Shown one piece after another: positions 1 to 9,703 of a DNA stretch of 64,000 nucleotides. The stretch is taken from NCBI GenBank assembly GCA_020746875.1, contig JAGTJL010000013.1, forward strand, positions 930,001 through 994,000, in the 5' to 3' direction. Under the pieces are notes generated by a model. It was not told where the DNA came from, did not search any database, and worked only from the letters and a program-made list of their open reading frames with translations. Numbering within the stretch: position 1 is the stretch's first letter; every line of letters begins with the position of its first letter. The position numbers were made by a program, and so were the translations under genes. The stretch is from Rhexocercosporidium sp. MPI-PUGE-AT-0058. Lineage: Eukaryota; Ascomycota; Leotiomycetes; Helotiales.

Positions 1-79
1 CTTTCAATAGCTATCAGCTGCTGTGTTATCCTTTCTTTTGCTTGAGGTTGCTGTATTGGAAGTGAGTAGTTAGACAGCA
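1..79 (+). other. 5' flank of the MFS transporter gene
   Basis: The 79 bases ahead of the first ATG contain no coding signal. They are the leader and possibly part of the promoter of the transporter gene, and are cut by the window edge. Confidence 0.5.
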
Positions 80-1937
80 ATGCCTACTCCAGAGATCGAC
101 CTCCCGTCCAATGAAGACCTAGGGCGAATCTCAGGAAATTCGAACCCAACGCTCATCGGCAATAAGGAAGACAGTACAAGTAGTGACGAGGAGAAAACGA
201 GGAACTACACCGAAGACTCATTATCAGCTTCCATCACAAAAGATCTTACTCCAAACATCCTGAACGAGAATTCGCCGATTACTTATCATTATCTTACATT
301 CGAGACTATTCTCCCCTTGCCATCCACAAGCTTCTCCATAGATGGTCAAGTAGCGCCTCCTCAACCTGACCTCGTCAAATTCACCTCGCCCTTCGAATGG
401 CCGGAATCCAGAAAGAATTTCATGATATGGCTGTCATGTATAGCTACAGCCATCACAGCTTACACTGCTGGGTCCTACGCACCGGCATCATCTCAAATGG
501 CCGCTGAATGGAACGTCAGTAAAGTCGCCGTCGTAGTAGGAATCACCACATTCTGCGCTGGGTTTGCTATAGCTCCCATGGTCCTCGCTCCATTCTCAGA
601 GATCAATGGGCGGTATCCTGTCTTCGTTGGTGCCGGAATCGTGTATCTGATTTGTCAGATTTGCTGTGCTGTCACGCCAACTTATGCGGGTATGTTGATT
701 GCGAGGTTCTGGGTCGGTGCTGGGAGTTCTGTCTTCTCAACTATGGTGGGAGGCGTGGTCAGTGATTTGTATCATGCTGAGGGGAGGAATACGCCAATGG
801 CGTTGTTTTCGGGTGCTGCCTTGTTTGGGACAGGCATGGGACCTTTAGTTTCAGGGTTTGTGGCCCAGAATACGTCTTGGAGGGTATGTATATTCCATTT
901 GCGATGTTCGAAACACCAACAAAGTCATGAATACAAATTACTTTACTAAAGACGAGCTGATTTCAATTTAGTGGGTGTTCTGGGTACAAGTCATCACTTG
1001 TGGCTGTCTGATTACTGCAGTAACATTGTTCTTCCGAGAGACTCGAGGCAGCATCCTCCTAAGCCGCAAAGCCACATATCTCAATAAGTGGTATGAAGAA
1101 AGAGAAGCAGCAGGCTACATCGGCTTCGACATGGCCACTGGATCCGAGAAACCAGAAAGCCAACGCCTAAGATGGAAAGTCAAATCCGACGAAGAGCGCG
1201 AGTCCATCACCAAAATGATAGGCATTTCAGTCTACCGGCCCTTCCACCTCCTCATCACCGAACCCGTCGTATTTTTCTTCTCCCTCTGGGTAGCCTTCGC
1301 ATGGGCAGTTCTCTATCTAACATTCGGATCCATACCTCTTGTATTCAGCCGTTCTCACAATTTCGATACCCAACAATCAGGTGCTGTTTTCGCAGCGATG
1401 TGCGTCGGCGCCATCCTATCCACCATCCTCTCCATCTACCAGGACCGCATCCTAGCACGCTATCTCGCCTCAAGCGGTAAGAACATCGAACACCCTAGCC
1501 GCATCCGCCGAGCAATCGACCTCTCCTCGCCAGAAGGTCGTCTCTACTTCGCATGCATCGAATCGGCCCTCCTCCCCATCGGCCTCTTCTGGTTCGGCTG
1601 GTCACAATTCCACTCCATTCCCTGGATAGTACCGAGCATGGCCATCGCATGCGCCACTATGGGCATCTACTCCATCTATCTTGCCACCTTCAACTACCTC
1701 GCCGATACCTACCACCGCTACGCCAGCTCCGCGCTGGCCGCCCAATCTTTCTGTAGGAATATTCTGGGTGGTGTGTTTCCGCTGGTAACGGTGCAGATGT
1801 TTAATGGCTTGACTTTTCAGGGGGCAGCGAGTTTGCTGGGTGGGTTAGCGGCGCTGTTGACGGCTGTTCCGTGGGTGTTGGTCTTTTATGGTCCGAAGAT
1901 TAGGGCGAGGAGTAAGTTTGCTAGTGAGATTATGTAA
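80..1937 (+). CDS. MFS transporter, DHA1 drug/polyamine type
   Basis: Two exons, 80-883 and 972-1937, joined across an 88-nt intron (GTATGT...TTTAG), give 589 residues. The first ~110 residues are a hydrophilic, Ser/Glu-rich cytosolic tail; the first membrane helix starts at about residue 113 (FMIWLSCIATAITAYTAG). The loop between helices 2 and 3 carries the family motif region (NGRYPVFVGAG), and the exon junction restores TSWRWVFWVQ, the usual sequence before helix 6. FFRETRGSILLSRKA and the long central loop are typical of fungal Tpo/Flr-like proton antiporters of the DHA1 family at the plasma membrane. About 12 helices fit the length. Substrate cannot be read from sequence; multidrug or polyamine export is the family expectation. 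The junction is well supported because the frame closes exactly and the protein is full length. Confidence 0.9.
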
Positions 1938-3167
1938 GGGGAGGGATGGGTGGATGGAAGGTTTCAAATGGCAAGTGCGGTTTAAAGACATGAGTAGGAA
2001 GAGAAGGATATATCACTCCCAGGAGTGAAGATGTGCGTAAATGAGCAGATCAATGCCTACTACCCAGATTCTGATAGGAATCAACCACGGCAGCTGTCTA
2101 TCACTTCACGGGCATAAGGTAGGCTCTTTATCGACTCTGGAGAGGTGAGGAGACTTGAAGGAGAATAAAGGAGGACAAACAGGCGTCAGGCATGGAAGAC
2201 TAAGTATGCACGTTTGATATGGATATAATGGCCCGATGGATAGGAGGATTACATATTCAAACCAATTGTCTACTGATAGACAACCAAGTCTACACAATCA
2301 GGCTTGACGAATATCTGCGTGTAAATCTAGGTAGTAAGGCTAACATGGTTGGCCTCGCTAGCCCCGCCAAGTATTTCAACTTCACTTTCATTCTTCTTCT
2401 CTGTACTTCGTATCCCTTTCACGACACTTGAAAACGACAAGTTATCATCACTCCGATTTATGTCTTCCGTGTCTTCAATGTATCTTTCTCTTCAATTCTG
2501 ACCAATCCAAAGTCCATCAACCTCGCAACGTGTCATCCGGCCTCCCTTTCGCGGCCCACCTACCGAACCCCAACATCCATCAACGGGTCAGTCGATCCTC
2601 CTGTTGGACTCACTGTTGGAAGTTTCCCAACCTTCTTATAAATACCACTTTTCGTGCTTAACATAGAATAAGTTCGTTTTCTTGAAACAGCATAGAGGGG
2701 CGTAGAGGATGGTGGGATGGTGGAATTGGAGTGATCTGTCTTGTTTATGTACCAACGTTCTGTGATTTGATGCCTTGACCACTGGTAGCGATGTCGATAT
2801 CCACAGCTATGAAGTTTCAAAGTGCTAGGAATTTCCGGAATGGGTAGACTCTGCGGCGAAGGTGCACTTTTCAGTGGAAGTGTGACCATGGGTTTTGTTC
2901 GAATACGCTAGTTCAAGTAGGATGTGGCATGCTGGCTTTGTCGGGTGAGACATCTTATGATGAATCGTTCTCAAGTTTGAGGTTGGTGTTGGTTGTTATT
3001 CTTGGACACTTCCAAGTATAACTTCTTATATACCGTGACCTTCTCCCTGACCTGGCCACCGATTCAGCTAGAAGATCACTCTCCATCTTTCACTACCATC
3101 CCCTTCAGCTACCTCTCAAAATCCCACAGTCCAGAATTTTCCCCATATCAAGTTTAAGTTTACCAAT
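1938..3167. other. intergenic, no gene seen
   Basis: Only short open frames without family resemblance or codon bias lie here, the longest about 109 codons on the minus strand at 2560-2889. The stretch separates the MFS gene from the secreted-protein gene and presumably holds a 3' UTR and the next promoter. The 100 bases before 3168 are pyrimidine-rich (ctctccatctttcactacc), as is common upstream of fungal start codons. Confidence 0.6.
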
Positions 3168-4597
3168 ATGAATTTCCTCTTCCATGCGTCCTTCGGTCTT
3201 GCCCTCCTCAACCTCGTTGTAGCTCAGGCACCGGATGCAAGTGTCCAAAGCAGCGTTCTGTATACAACACAAATCATCACCAGTGTTCGCACGTCAATCT
3301 ACCCCTTCTCGACCTATATTACAACTGTATACGATGCATCAGGCTCTCCTACTGGTACTAGATTTTCCCCCTCTTATATCCTTCTATAATCTACTTGTAT
3401 TGACTTGACGCGATAGTGGTAACCTCAATTGGCCCAGGTACCATACCAGTGGAGATGCCTACGATCACACCAAGTTCCACTCCCTCTCCTTCCTCTTCAA
3501 CACCACTGGCAACAACACCTGGCAGTTCGACTGCAAAGAACACTCCATCCCCGATATCTCCAATCGAGACCAGTTCAAGTTCTACTCCGATAGCTCCCTC
3601 TAGCAGCCCTATCACAACCACGAAGAAAGCAGACGGCGTCTATACAACAGTAGTCGCAGTAACCTCAACAATCTCAGCCTGCATCAATTCTGGTCTTGCT
3701 GCTTCTGAGTGCATGACGACTTACACAACCACGGACACGATAACTCAGCAGACCACTGTCTACGTCACCACCACCGTCGATACAACAAGTACCTGTGCTA
3801 CCACCTCTGGGACCTCTTCGTGCTCTCTTGTCACGAGCACTAATCTCGTGACTGTCACTTCGCTTATACCTCTGGGAACTGCAACAGCTAGGACGCAGAA
3901 AACTGTAGCTGAGACGGTTTTTGCAACGGTCAGTTAACAGTCTTCGAGATGGTTCATCGAATTTGTCTACTCTTTTCCGTTAGCGAGGCCAACGAAAGCG
4001 AGACGGCTAATGTTGAATTTCTAGACAACGATACCTCATAAGAGCTCGAGTAGCTCGTCACCGAGCGCAAGCACCCCTTCTACATCGAAGTCAACCTCTC
4101 TGACCGTATCATCGTCGTCATCTTCCTTAACAGTCACACCGCCAGCTTCATCGCCGCCGACTTCGTCAACACTCACGCCAGTTTCTCCAGAGCCATCTCC
4201 ACCAAGCACAATTACACCAAGCTCAACCCTCACCCCATCCTCCTCAACCCCCTCCTCAGCTCCCTCCCAATCCCCAACGCCATCCCCAGCCTCATCAGCA
4301 ACCACATCTCCGCCCCTCCCAACCCCCACCCCCTCCTCCACCCTAACAACAACCGACCTGTGCAACAACAGCCCCTACACCTACGGCGGCGCACTCCCAA
4401 CCGGATTCACTCTATCCCAGGGCATCACCGTCGTTGCAGGCGGGACCATGTACCATGTTGCTCCTGGGCTATTTACTCTCGGAACAGGAACGGGAATGGC
4501 GACGGCTGTGGGGAGTGCTATGTTGCCCCCGCCTGGAGAGACGGCTGTTCCGCTTGAGGGGCCGAAGTTGAAGAGGGGGAGATTTTGGAGGATTTAG
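3168..4597 (+). CDS. secreted Ser/Thr/Pro-rich protein, unknown function
   Basis: Three exons: 3168-3354, 3417-3928 and 4025-4597, with introns GTACTA...GATAG (62 nt) and GTCAGT...TCTAG (96 nt); the frame stays open and gives about 423 residues. Residues 1-20 (MNFLFHASFGLALLNLVVAQ) form a clear signal peptide. The middle is long low-complexity Ser/Thr/Pro sequence, expected to be heavily O-mannosylated, with a Cys-containing TTT-rich island around residue 160-210. The C-terminal ~95 residues are less repetitive and hold a Gly/Ala-rich segment (GFTLSQGITVVAGGTMYHV). There is no hydrophobic C-terminal tail, so a GPI anchor is unlikely. It resembles fungal cell-wall or mucin-like surface proteins in composition only; I do not recognise a domain. 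The GTCAGT donor is non-consensus, so the second junction is less certain than the first. Confidence 0.7.
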
Positions 4598-6997
4598 GTC
4601 TTAGAGGGTGTATGTGAGAAAAAGTGATGCTTTGATAGAGTGATACGTTTGGTGTGCGTGGGGTTGATGGGTGGGTTTCGTATGCGTTGTTGATGATTTC
4701 TTTGGATCGATGGTCTGGAGATGAGGCAGAAGACTACGCTCATTACTTCGACTGAACGTTCCTAGCGGTTGGGGACTCGCTGGCTTGGAAAGGGTTCTAT
4801 GGGGGTGTGCCCATGAGGTAATAGAAGCATGTTCCATGGGTTCTTGAACACTCGTTACTCTAGTCCAATCGTTTGGCAGTATCAATTCAGAGCTCATCCT
4901 TTTTTTTCTTCAACATTACTTTTATCTACAGAGACAATCAATCATACCTTGTCTTAAATGCATAGTTCCGAGAGACTTAGTGAAAAGGGCAAAACCACGC
5001 CGCTCGACTGAATATCGCAGCAAGTTCTGGTCTCTTCAAGGAGAAAATAAGAGCAAGACCTCTACCTGGAAGACGTCGCTGAACTGAATGCTCTGCCCAT
5101 TCTTACCCCTCACTTAGAAGGAGAGATCTCAAGCAAGAGTCCCCGATCTCTCGGGGATGGAAGAAGTGAGGTGTCTGAGACAGAGTAGAATATTGCCACA
5201 ATTGAGTTTCTGGGAGATGAGAGACAATGGCAGTTTTCACCAACAAGGAAAGAGCTTTTGCTGTACCCACTCGGTTCTCATCCCTGGTCTGCTCGGACGG
5301 CGTCGTAATGTGACCTCCAACAGTGTCTTGGAGAAGAAGAAAAGACTCGAAGCCAGCATGGCTATCTGGAAGACCAAGCTTCAAAGCACCCATTATTGTT
5401 ACGCATCAAAAAAAAAAAAAAGAAAAAATTTCTTCATCCGCAGTGTGGCAAGTCCTTCATCGCCCTCAAGCCTCCGTGCTAAAATTGTTGGGTCGCGTCC
5501 TACATGGATGCACCTTCTTCCCTGCCCGTACAAAGTAGATACTAGCAGGAGTGATTAAAACATCGATGCCTTCCCCAGCAGTAAAATGAACAAGATAGCG
5601 TGCTCTGCATGCCCAGCTAAGTACTTGAGCCTGCCCATCTTCCTTTTCTCCATCTCCATGCTCCATCCTTCATCATTTTGCACCTCGTCAATATATTTTG
5701 CATTCATCCAATATCCATTCGTTGAAATTCATCCATAAATCCAAACTTTCGATTGTTATCATGCCTATCGAGACATCCTTACCTGGGTACTCCGGTGTCA
5801 GTCCGAAAGTGTAGATACTTCCTGTCAGTTGTCAGTTACCTTCCATCTAACCCCCACCTGTAGTTCTGTAGAGCGAGTCTGGTCCTCGGTTGAACGTTTG
5901 AAACGTGCAGATAGGAACCAAGTCCACTGAAACACCAGGCCCAGCTCGATAGCGATGTTACAGCACCTTCTCACTCCGATGGATCGGTTATGTCGTCTCA
6001 CCTGCGAAGCTCAACACGTCGCAGTCACTATCTTCAAGCACGCCAGCAGTCATGAACAGCGTGTCGCAAGCTGCCTACCAAGTTCAGGCTACCAAACAAA
6101 ACACTTCGCAACCACTCTCTTCACAGCACCAGCAGCCTCTAAAGCTATCTACCAGCTCCAGGTGTTCTCCCAACCATGCCGCCCCAGAGCCAGCCTGCAG
6201 CTAATACGCGGCCAAGGAAAGGCTCATGCAGAAGTGGTGTACTTCCTCTGACGGAGACAAAAATGAATGGAAGCTCAGTGGAAATTCATGGTGATGTTTC
6301 TTAGTGCTGGATGAGAAGATGGTTTAGGTGAAGTGCATGCTTGGAGCTTGGTGACAGAGAAGAGATGATTTGGACATGACAACTTGAACACTTGGTTTTG
6401 ACAGTTGTACAGGTGGTGAAAGTGCAATGAAAGTGACAACAATGACAATGAAGAAAACAACCTGCAGATTGTAATATTGATTAGTCAACTTCTCTGGAAG
6501 GCTACTACAAAGCTGCCATGACAATGCTTGAAGGCGGCACCGATCTAGAAATCTGCGACCAGGAAGTGATTGATGTAAAGGGTGAAACGAATCCCCGAGA
6601 TCACTGAATGAAAGGATCACGACGTCAGAGAGCCCTAATTGAATTGATCTTGGAACGCAGTTGAAGATGTGAGAGCAATTGGGCTGCTGCTCTACATCAT
6701 TTGATCTTGAAAATGTGCGTTCCTGTGACTAAGAGAAGGGAGGCTTTCAGAGCTAGGAACAGAGAGAAGAGAGATTGGGGAGAGAGAAATAAAAAGGAGG
6801 ACAGAGAGGGGTAGATAAAGGGATAAGGGTAGAGAGAGGGGTTCTTGGTAGAGGATGGGCAGATGCAGTAGACCGGGCGTGGGAGGTATTGGACACCATA
6901 GCCCGAGATAGGTCACGAGCCAGACGTACGACGATATTGCAGATCACCCTTGTCGAGAATGGTTGACTCCATAATGTATCCAGGTACCATTGATGTC
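4598..6997. other. intergenic, mostly no gene seen
   Basis: No recognisable protein. It includes an A-tract at 5408-5428 (fourteen A, one G, six A) and a purine-rich stretch at 6730-6850. One sub-segment at about 5953-6300 has coding-like composition and is listed separately. Other open frames here are short and overlap on both strands. Confidence 0.5.
5953..6301 (+). other. possible small frameshifted or spliced gene, uncertain
   Basis: One frame from 5953 to about 6208 reads as Gln/Ser/Thr-rich sequence containing MNSVSQAAYQVQATKQNTSQ (ATG at 6052). A different frame then takes over and reads MPPQSQPAANTRPRKGSCRS from 6176 to a stop at about 6299. Both pieces look like ordinary hydrophilic fungal protein while the third frame does not, which suggests one gene interrupted by a frame change near 6140-6176 or joined by an intron I cannot place (no good GT-AG pair). 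No family is recognised, and both halves could be chance. Confidence 0.25.
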
Positions 6998-8776
6998 CTA
7001 CGACCTGGCCAATCTAGCAGCCTTGAATCTACTGACTTTCTTCGGCCCACCCTCTTCCTCAGTGAATGGCACGATCTCGCTCTCGTCTTCCTTCATGAAT
7101 CCGCCTTGCTTCTGAATCATGCGGTTGCGCATCTTGTGGTATTCCGTAGCAACTTCTTGGTGCAGCAGGTGAGGATCGAATTCGTCAGGCTCGGCGGGAG
7201 ATGCATATGCTGCTGTCTCGCGTTCGATGACTGTAGGTGCTATTACTTTGCCTTCGGGGCCGGTGGGAACGGTCCGACTTGAATCCTCTGCTGGGCTGAA
7301 TTGGATGGAAGTAGAGAATGGCTTTGGCGTGGAAGGCTTGGCAGCGTGCAGAGGCAAAGATGGAGATTTCGAAGCGTTGCCAGATGCAAGAGGACCATTG
7401 AGGACGGTTGGCGTAGTAGATCTCGATGCTTTGAATCGAGATGCCTTCTTCTGCGGTGTGGGAGCGGCTGCTTCCGTTGGTGCCGTACGTTCAACAATGT
7501 CGCCAACCGGAGCTGCCAATATTTGTTTCTTGACGGGTGGAGAAGAAGCCGATGGCACAGCTGGCGAAATATCCAAGTCTTCAGAGAATCTTACAGACTT
7601 CTTGGTGGATGATGTAGGGGACTGCTCGTCGGTATTTGATACAGAATTCGTGTCTGGCAGATCTGCTGGAGCAGGATTATCCTCGTTGCCGTTGATTGTG
7701 ATGCGACCGATGCCTTCTTGAACAACATCGTATTCTCCAGCATCTTTTCCAACGTTGTGCATCGCTCTAACACCAAGTCTCTTTTCCAATTCAACCATTT
7801 GCTGCCTGAGCTCCTCGTCAACGAGTTTTCCAGTCGATCTGCCAAACGCGTCTTCCTCGTCGAAACTGCTTGCCTCATCGTAGTCATCATCACTCCAATC
7901 ACTACCCTCTTCAAGATCCAGCTCTGCCACTACAGATCCGATTTCAGACATTCCGTATTGTAGCATCTCTCGGCGGAGAGCAGCGTCCTCTGCAGTTTCG
8001 TTGGTGGGAATGATCGCAGGCTCAGACGGAGGTCTCTCTTGCTCTTTTGCTATCTTCATAATATCCTCGAGGCGCTTTGCGGTCTTTGACTTCTCCGGCT
8101 CGGGACCAGGCTTCGTATCTTCTGCGAACTTAACGCCTTTCTTCGTCGGCTTGGGGGACTTCTTCACAGGTTCCGGGGCGACTTCTGGAGGAACTGCTGG
8201 TGTTTCTCTTTCAGAAACAGACTCAGCAGCCAGTTCCGGTATGTCCTTCACCCCTGCCTTTTGCAATGCTTCTAGAAGTTGTGGTTTCATGCTGCCTGGC
8301 GTAGACAAGTGACTGGATATGACATTTCCCTCCTCATCAAGCTCTTCCATAATTTCCGTCAGGGGCAGACCATCTTCGTTCCGCACTTCTGGCGTGCTGA
8401 TGATAGTGGCAGCTGCCAGTTTGTCTTCTGCCGTCTCAATTTGCTTTTGGATTGTTCGAACATTCTGCTCAACGTAATCTATCCTGCGATCCAGCAAGTT
8501 TACCACTTGCCCCGCGGTCCGAATCTCCCTTGTGCCCAGGATATCCTCCAATTCCTTCTGCGTAACAAGTTCCCCCTCATAATCACGGCCTATAGCCAGG
8601 AGCTCTTCTCGGGTTGGGGTGCTCTTCGCAGCTAAAATCTCTTCCTTGAGTCCTTCATATTCAGCTTCCCAGATCTGCCAGTGAAGCAGAGACTTCCGCA
8701 GCTTTTCTATATTCTCTTCAAGCAACTGGCGATGCCTTTCTAAGTCCAAGAAGCTATCCTTCACAGCTTGTGCCAT
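6998..8776 (-). CDS. bud27: Bud27/URI unconventional prefoldin (RPB5 interactor)
   Basis: Single exon; 592 residues from the ATG at 8776. The same frame opens 34 codons earlier at 8878, but that N-terminus (Pro/Gln/Thr-rich) looks like leader, while MAQAVKDSFLDLERHRQLLE is where prefoldin homology begins. The first ~115 residues form an alpha-type prefoldin coiled coil. GLPLTEIMEELDEEGNVI follows at about 130-155, then a long acidic, disordered middle and a C-terminal basic box (KKVSRFKAARLARS) preceded by the DUF3835-type segment EYHKMRNRMIQKQGG. Family role (yeast Bud27, human URI): cytosolic co-chaperone that helps assemble RNA polymerases through Rpb5. Two PP1-docking-like motifs are visible, KGVKF and KSVRF, each inside a K-x-V-[KR]-F-[AS]-E-D context. 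Family call is firm; the exact start is an inference. Confidence 0.88.
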   Translation of the reverse strand: MAQAVKDSFLDLERHRQLLEENIEKLRKSLLHWQIWEAEYEGLKEEILAAKSTPTREELLAIGRDYEGELVTQKELEDILGTREIRTAGQVVNLLDRRIDYVEQNVRTIQKQIETAEDKLAAATIISTPEVRNEDGLPLTEIMEELDEEGNVISSHLSTPGSMKPQLLEALQKAGVKDIPELAAESVSERETPAVPPEVAPEPVKKSPKPTKKGVKFAEDTKPGPEPEKSKTAKRLEDIMKIAKEQERPPSEPAIIPTNETAEDAALRREMLQYGMSEIGSVVAELDLEEGSDWSDDDYDEASSFDEEDAFGRSTGKLVDEELRQQMVELEKRLGVRAMHNVGKDAGEYDVVQEGIGRITINGNEDNPAPADLPDTNSVSNTDEQSPTSSTKKSVRFSEDLDISPAVPSASSPPVKKQILAAPVGDIVERTAPTEAAAPTPQKKASRFKASRSTTPTVLNGPLASGNASKSPSLPLHAAKPSTPKPFSTSIQFSPAEDSSRTVPTGPEGKVIAPTVIERETAAYASPAEPDEFDPHLLHQEVATEYHKMRNRMIQKQGGFMKEDESEIVPFTEEEGGPKKVSRFKAARLARS

Positions 8777-8878
8777 ACTTGTGGTTTGCGCAGGTGGGGA
8801 GGAAGCTTGAGGCTTTGGTTGGCAGCGAGGCGGGATCCCTTTGATTTGGTCGTAGAAATGGTTGCAAGTATGGGCCAA

Positions 8879-9151
8879 TCAGCAAGAGGGCAGAACTCAA
8901 GCTGTGATCCTCAACGCATCCAACGCCACAACCGAATATTCGAAGTTGGATCGTAATCGCTGGCCAGCGATGAATCTGCTCATATTCTGGACAAAGTTTG
9001 AAGAAGCCTGATGGGTTGACAAAGCCGGGGCGGAATATCGTTCAACCTGCATATCTCGCTTGGCTAGTGCGGAGCAACTTGGGTGCTCGCCTCCAGCTCA
9101 CAAGAAGCCTTCGAAATACCTTCGAGTATTGGAATTTAATTAAGAAACGTG
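8879..9151. other. intergenic upstream of bud27
   Basis: Promoter and leader side of the Bud27/URI gene; no open frame of note. It ends at the left end of the inverted-repeat element. Confidence 0.5.
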
Positions 9152-9416
9152 GCTATCGATGCGACTTTTAAAGTGGCCGTTTGAGGCACGTGCGCTTCCC
9201 GCGAAATCAAAATAAACAGCTCGTAATTATTCTACTCTAATACTTCGTCATTTGGCCTTCTATCTTTTTACAAGCTTCTAATCTATAAGGATACTTATTG
9301 AAAAGATTTGGCACTGATTTTTGAGGAACATTTTTCATGAAAACCAGACGAAATCGATTTTGAAGCTCCTTCCCACCACGTGCCTCAAACGGCCACTTAA
9401 AAGTCGCATCGATAGC
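9152..9416. mobile_element. MITE-like element with 40-bp terminal inverted repeats
   Basis: The left arm at 9152-9192 and the right arm at 9377-9416 are reverse complements over about 40 bases, differing by one inserted base (tttaaagt against tttaagt). The arms begin gctatcgatgcgactttt and end ggccgtttgaggcacgtg. The 184-bp interior is AT-rich and encodes no protein. A GTG trinucleotide lies immediately outside each end (9149-9151 and 9417-9419), a possible 3-bp target duplication; the TA pairs inside each arm are an alternative boundary. Length, near-perfect arms and lack of a transposase fit a non-autonomous DNA transposon. The transposase superfamily cannot be named. Confidence 0.75.
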
Positions 9417-9647
9417 GTGGGTGAAATCGACGAGGTAGCGCACGGCCCCCGCTCAAGCGAGCTCAAGGACAACACACGTGAGGAGAGAAGAGGGCGCGGA
9501 AAAACGTTTGAGGAGAGTATTGAAACAGTTTAAAGAAACGCCAGGACCGCATCAAATCAAGGATTCGGGCAAGGATCATGGAGATTACTAAAAAAATTAC
9601 TAATTTTTGGAACAAAGTTTTGCCGAAGCCCGCCCCCTCTCTTCTTG

Positions 9648-9690
9648 TCGAAGAACCTTCTCTCTAAGCTTTCAGCTTATTTCGAAGGCA
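9648..9690. repeat. direct repeat, copy 1 (3' side of the HET gene)
   Basis: tcgaagaaccttctctct begins a 43-bp unit matched at 11950-11993 with about three differences (one an indel). Upstream sequence is also loosely alignable (tgccgaagcccgccccctctct against cgccgaacaccctgcgctct), so the duplication probably extends to about 70 bp. The unit is weakly palindromic: TTCGAA occurs near both ends and an agct...agct core sits between. This copy lies 14 bp past the stop codon of the HET gene. Confidence 0.75.
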
Positions 9691-9703
9691 TAAGAAGGCA
9701 AAT

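Noticed and set aside
7227..7721. 164-codon plus-strand open frame inside the Bud27/URI gene
   Set aside because: It lies wholly antisense to a well-supported gene and has no domain; a shadow frame.
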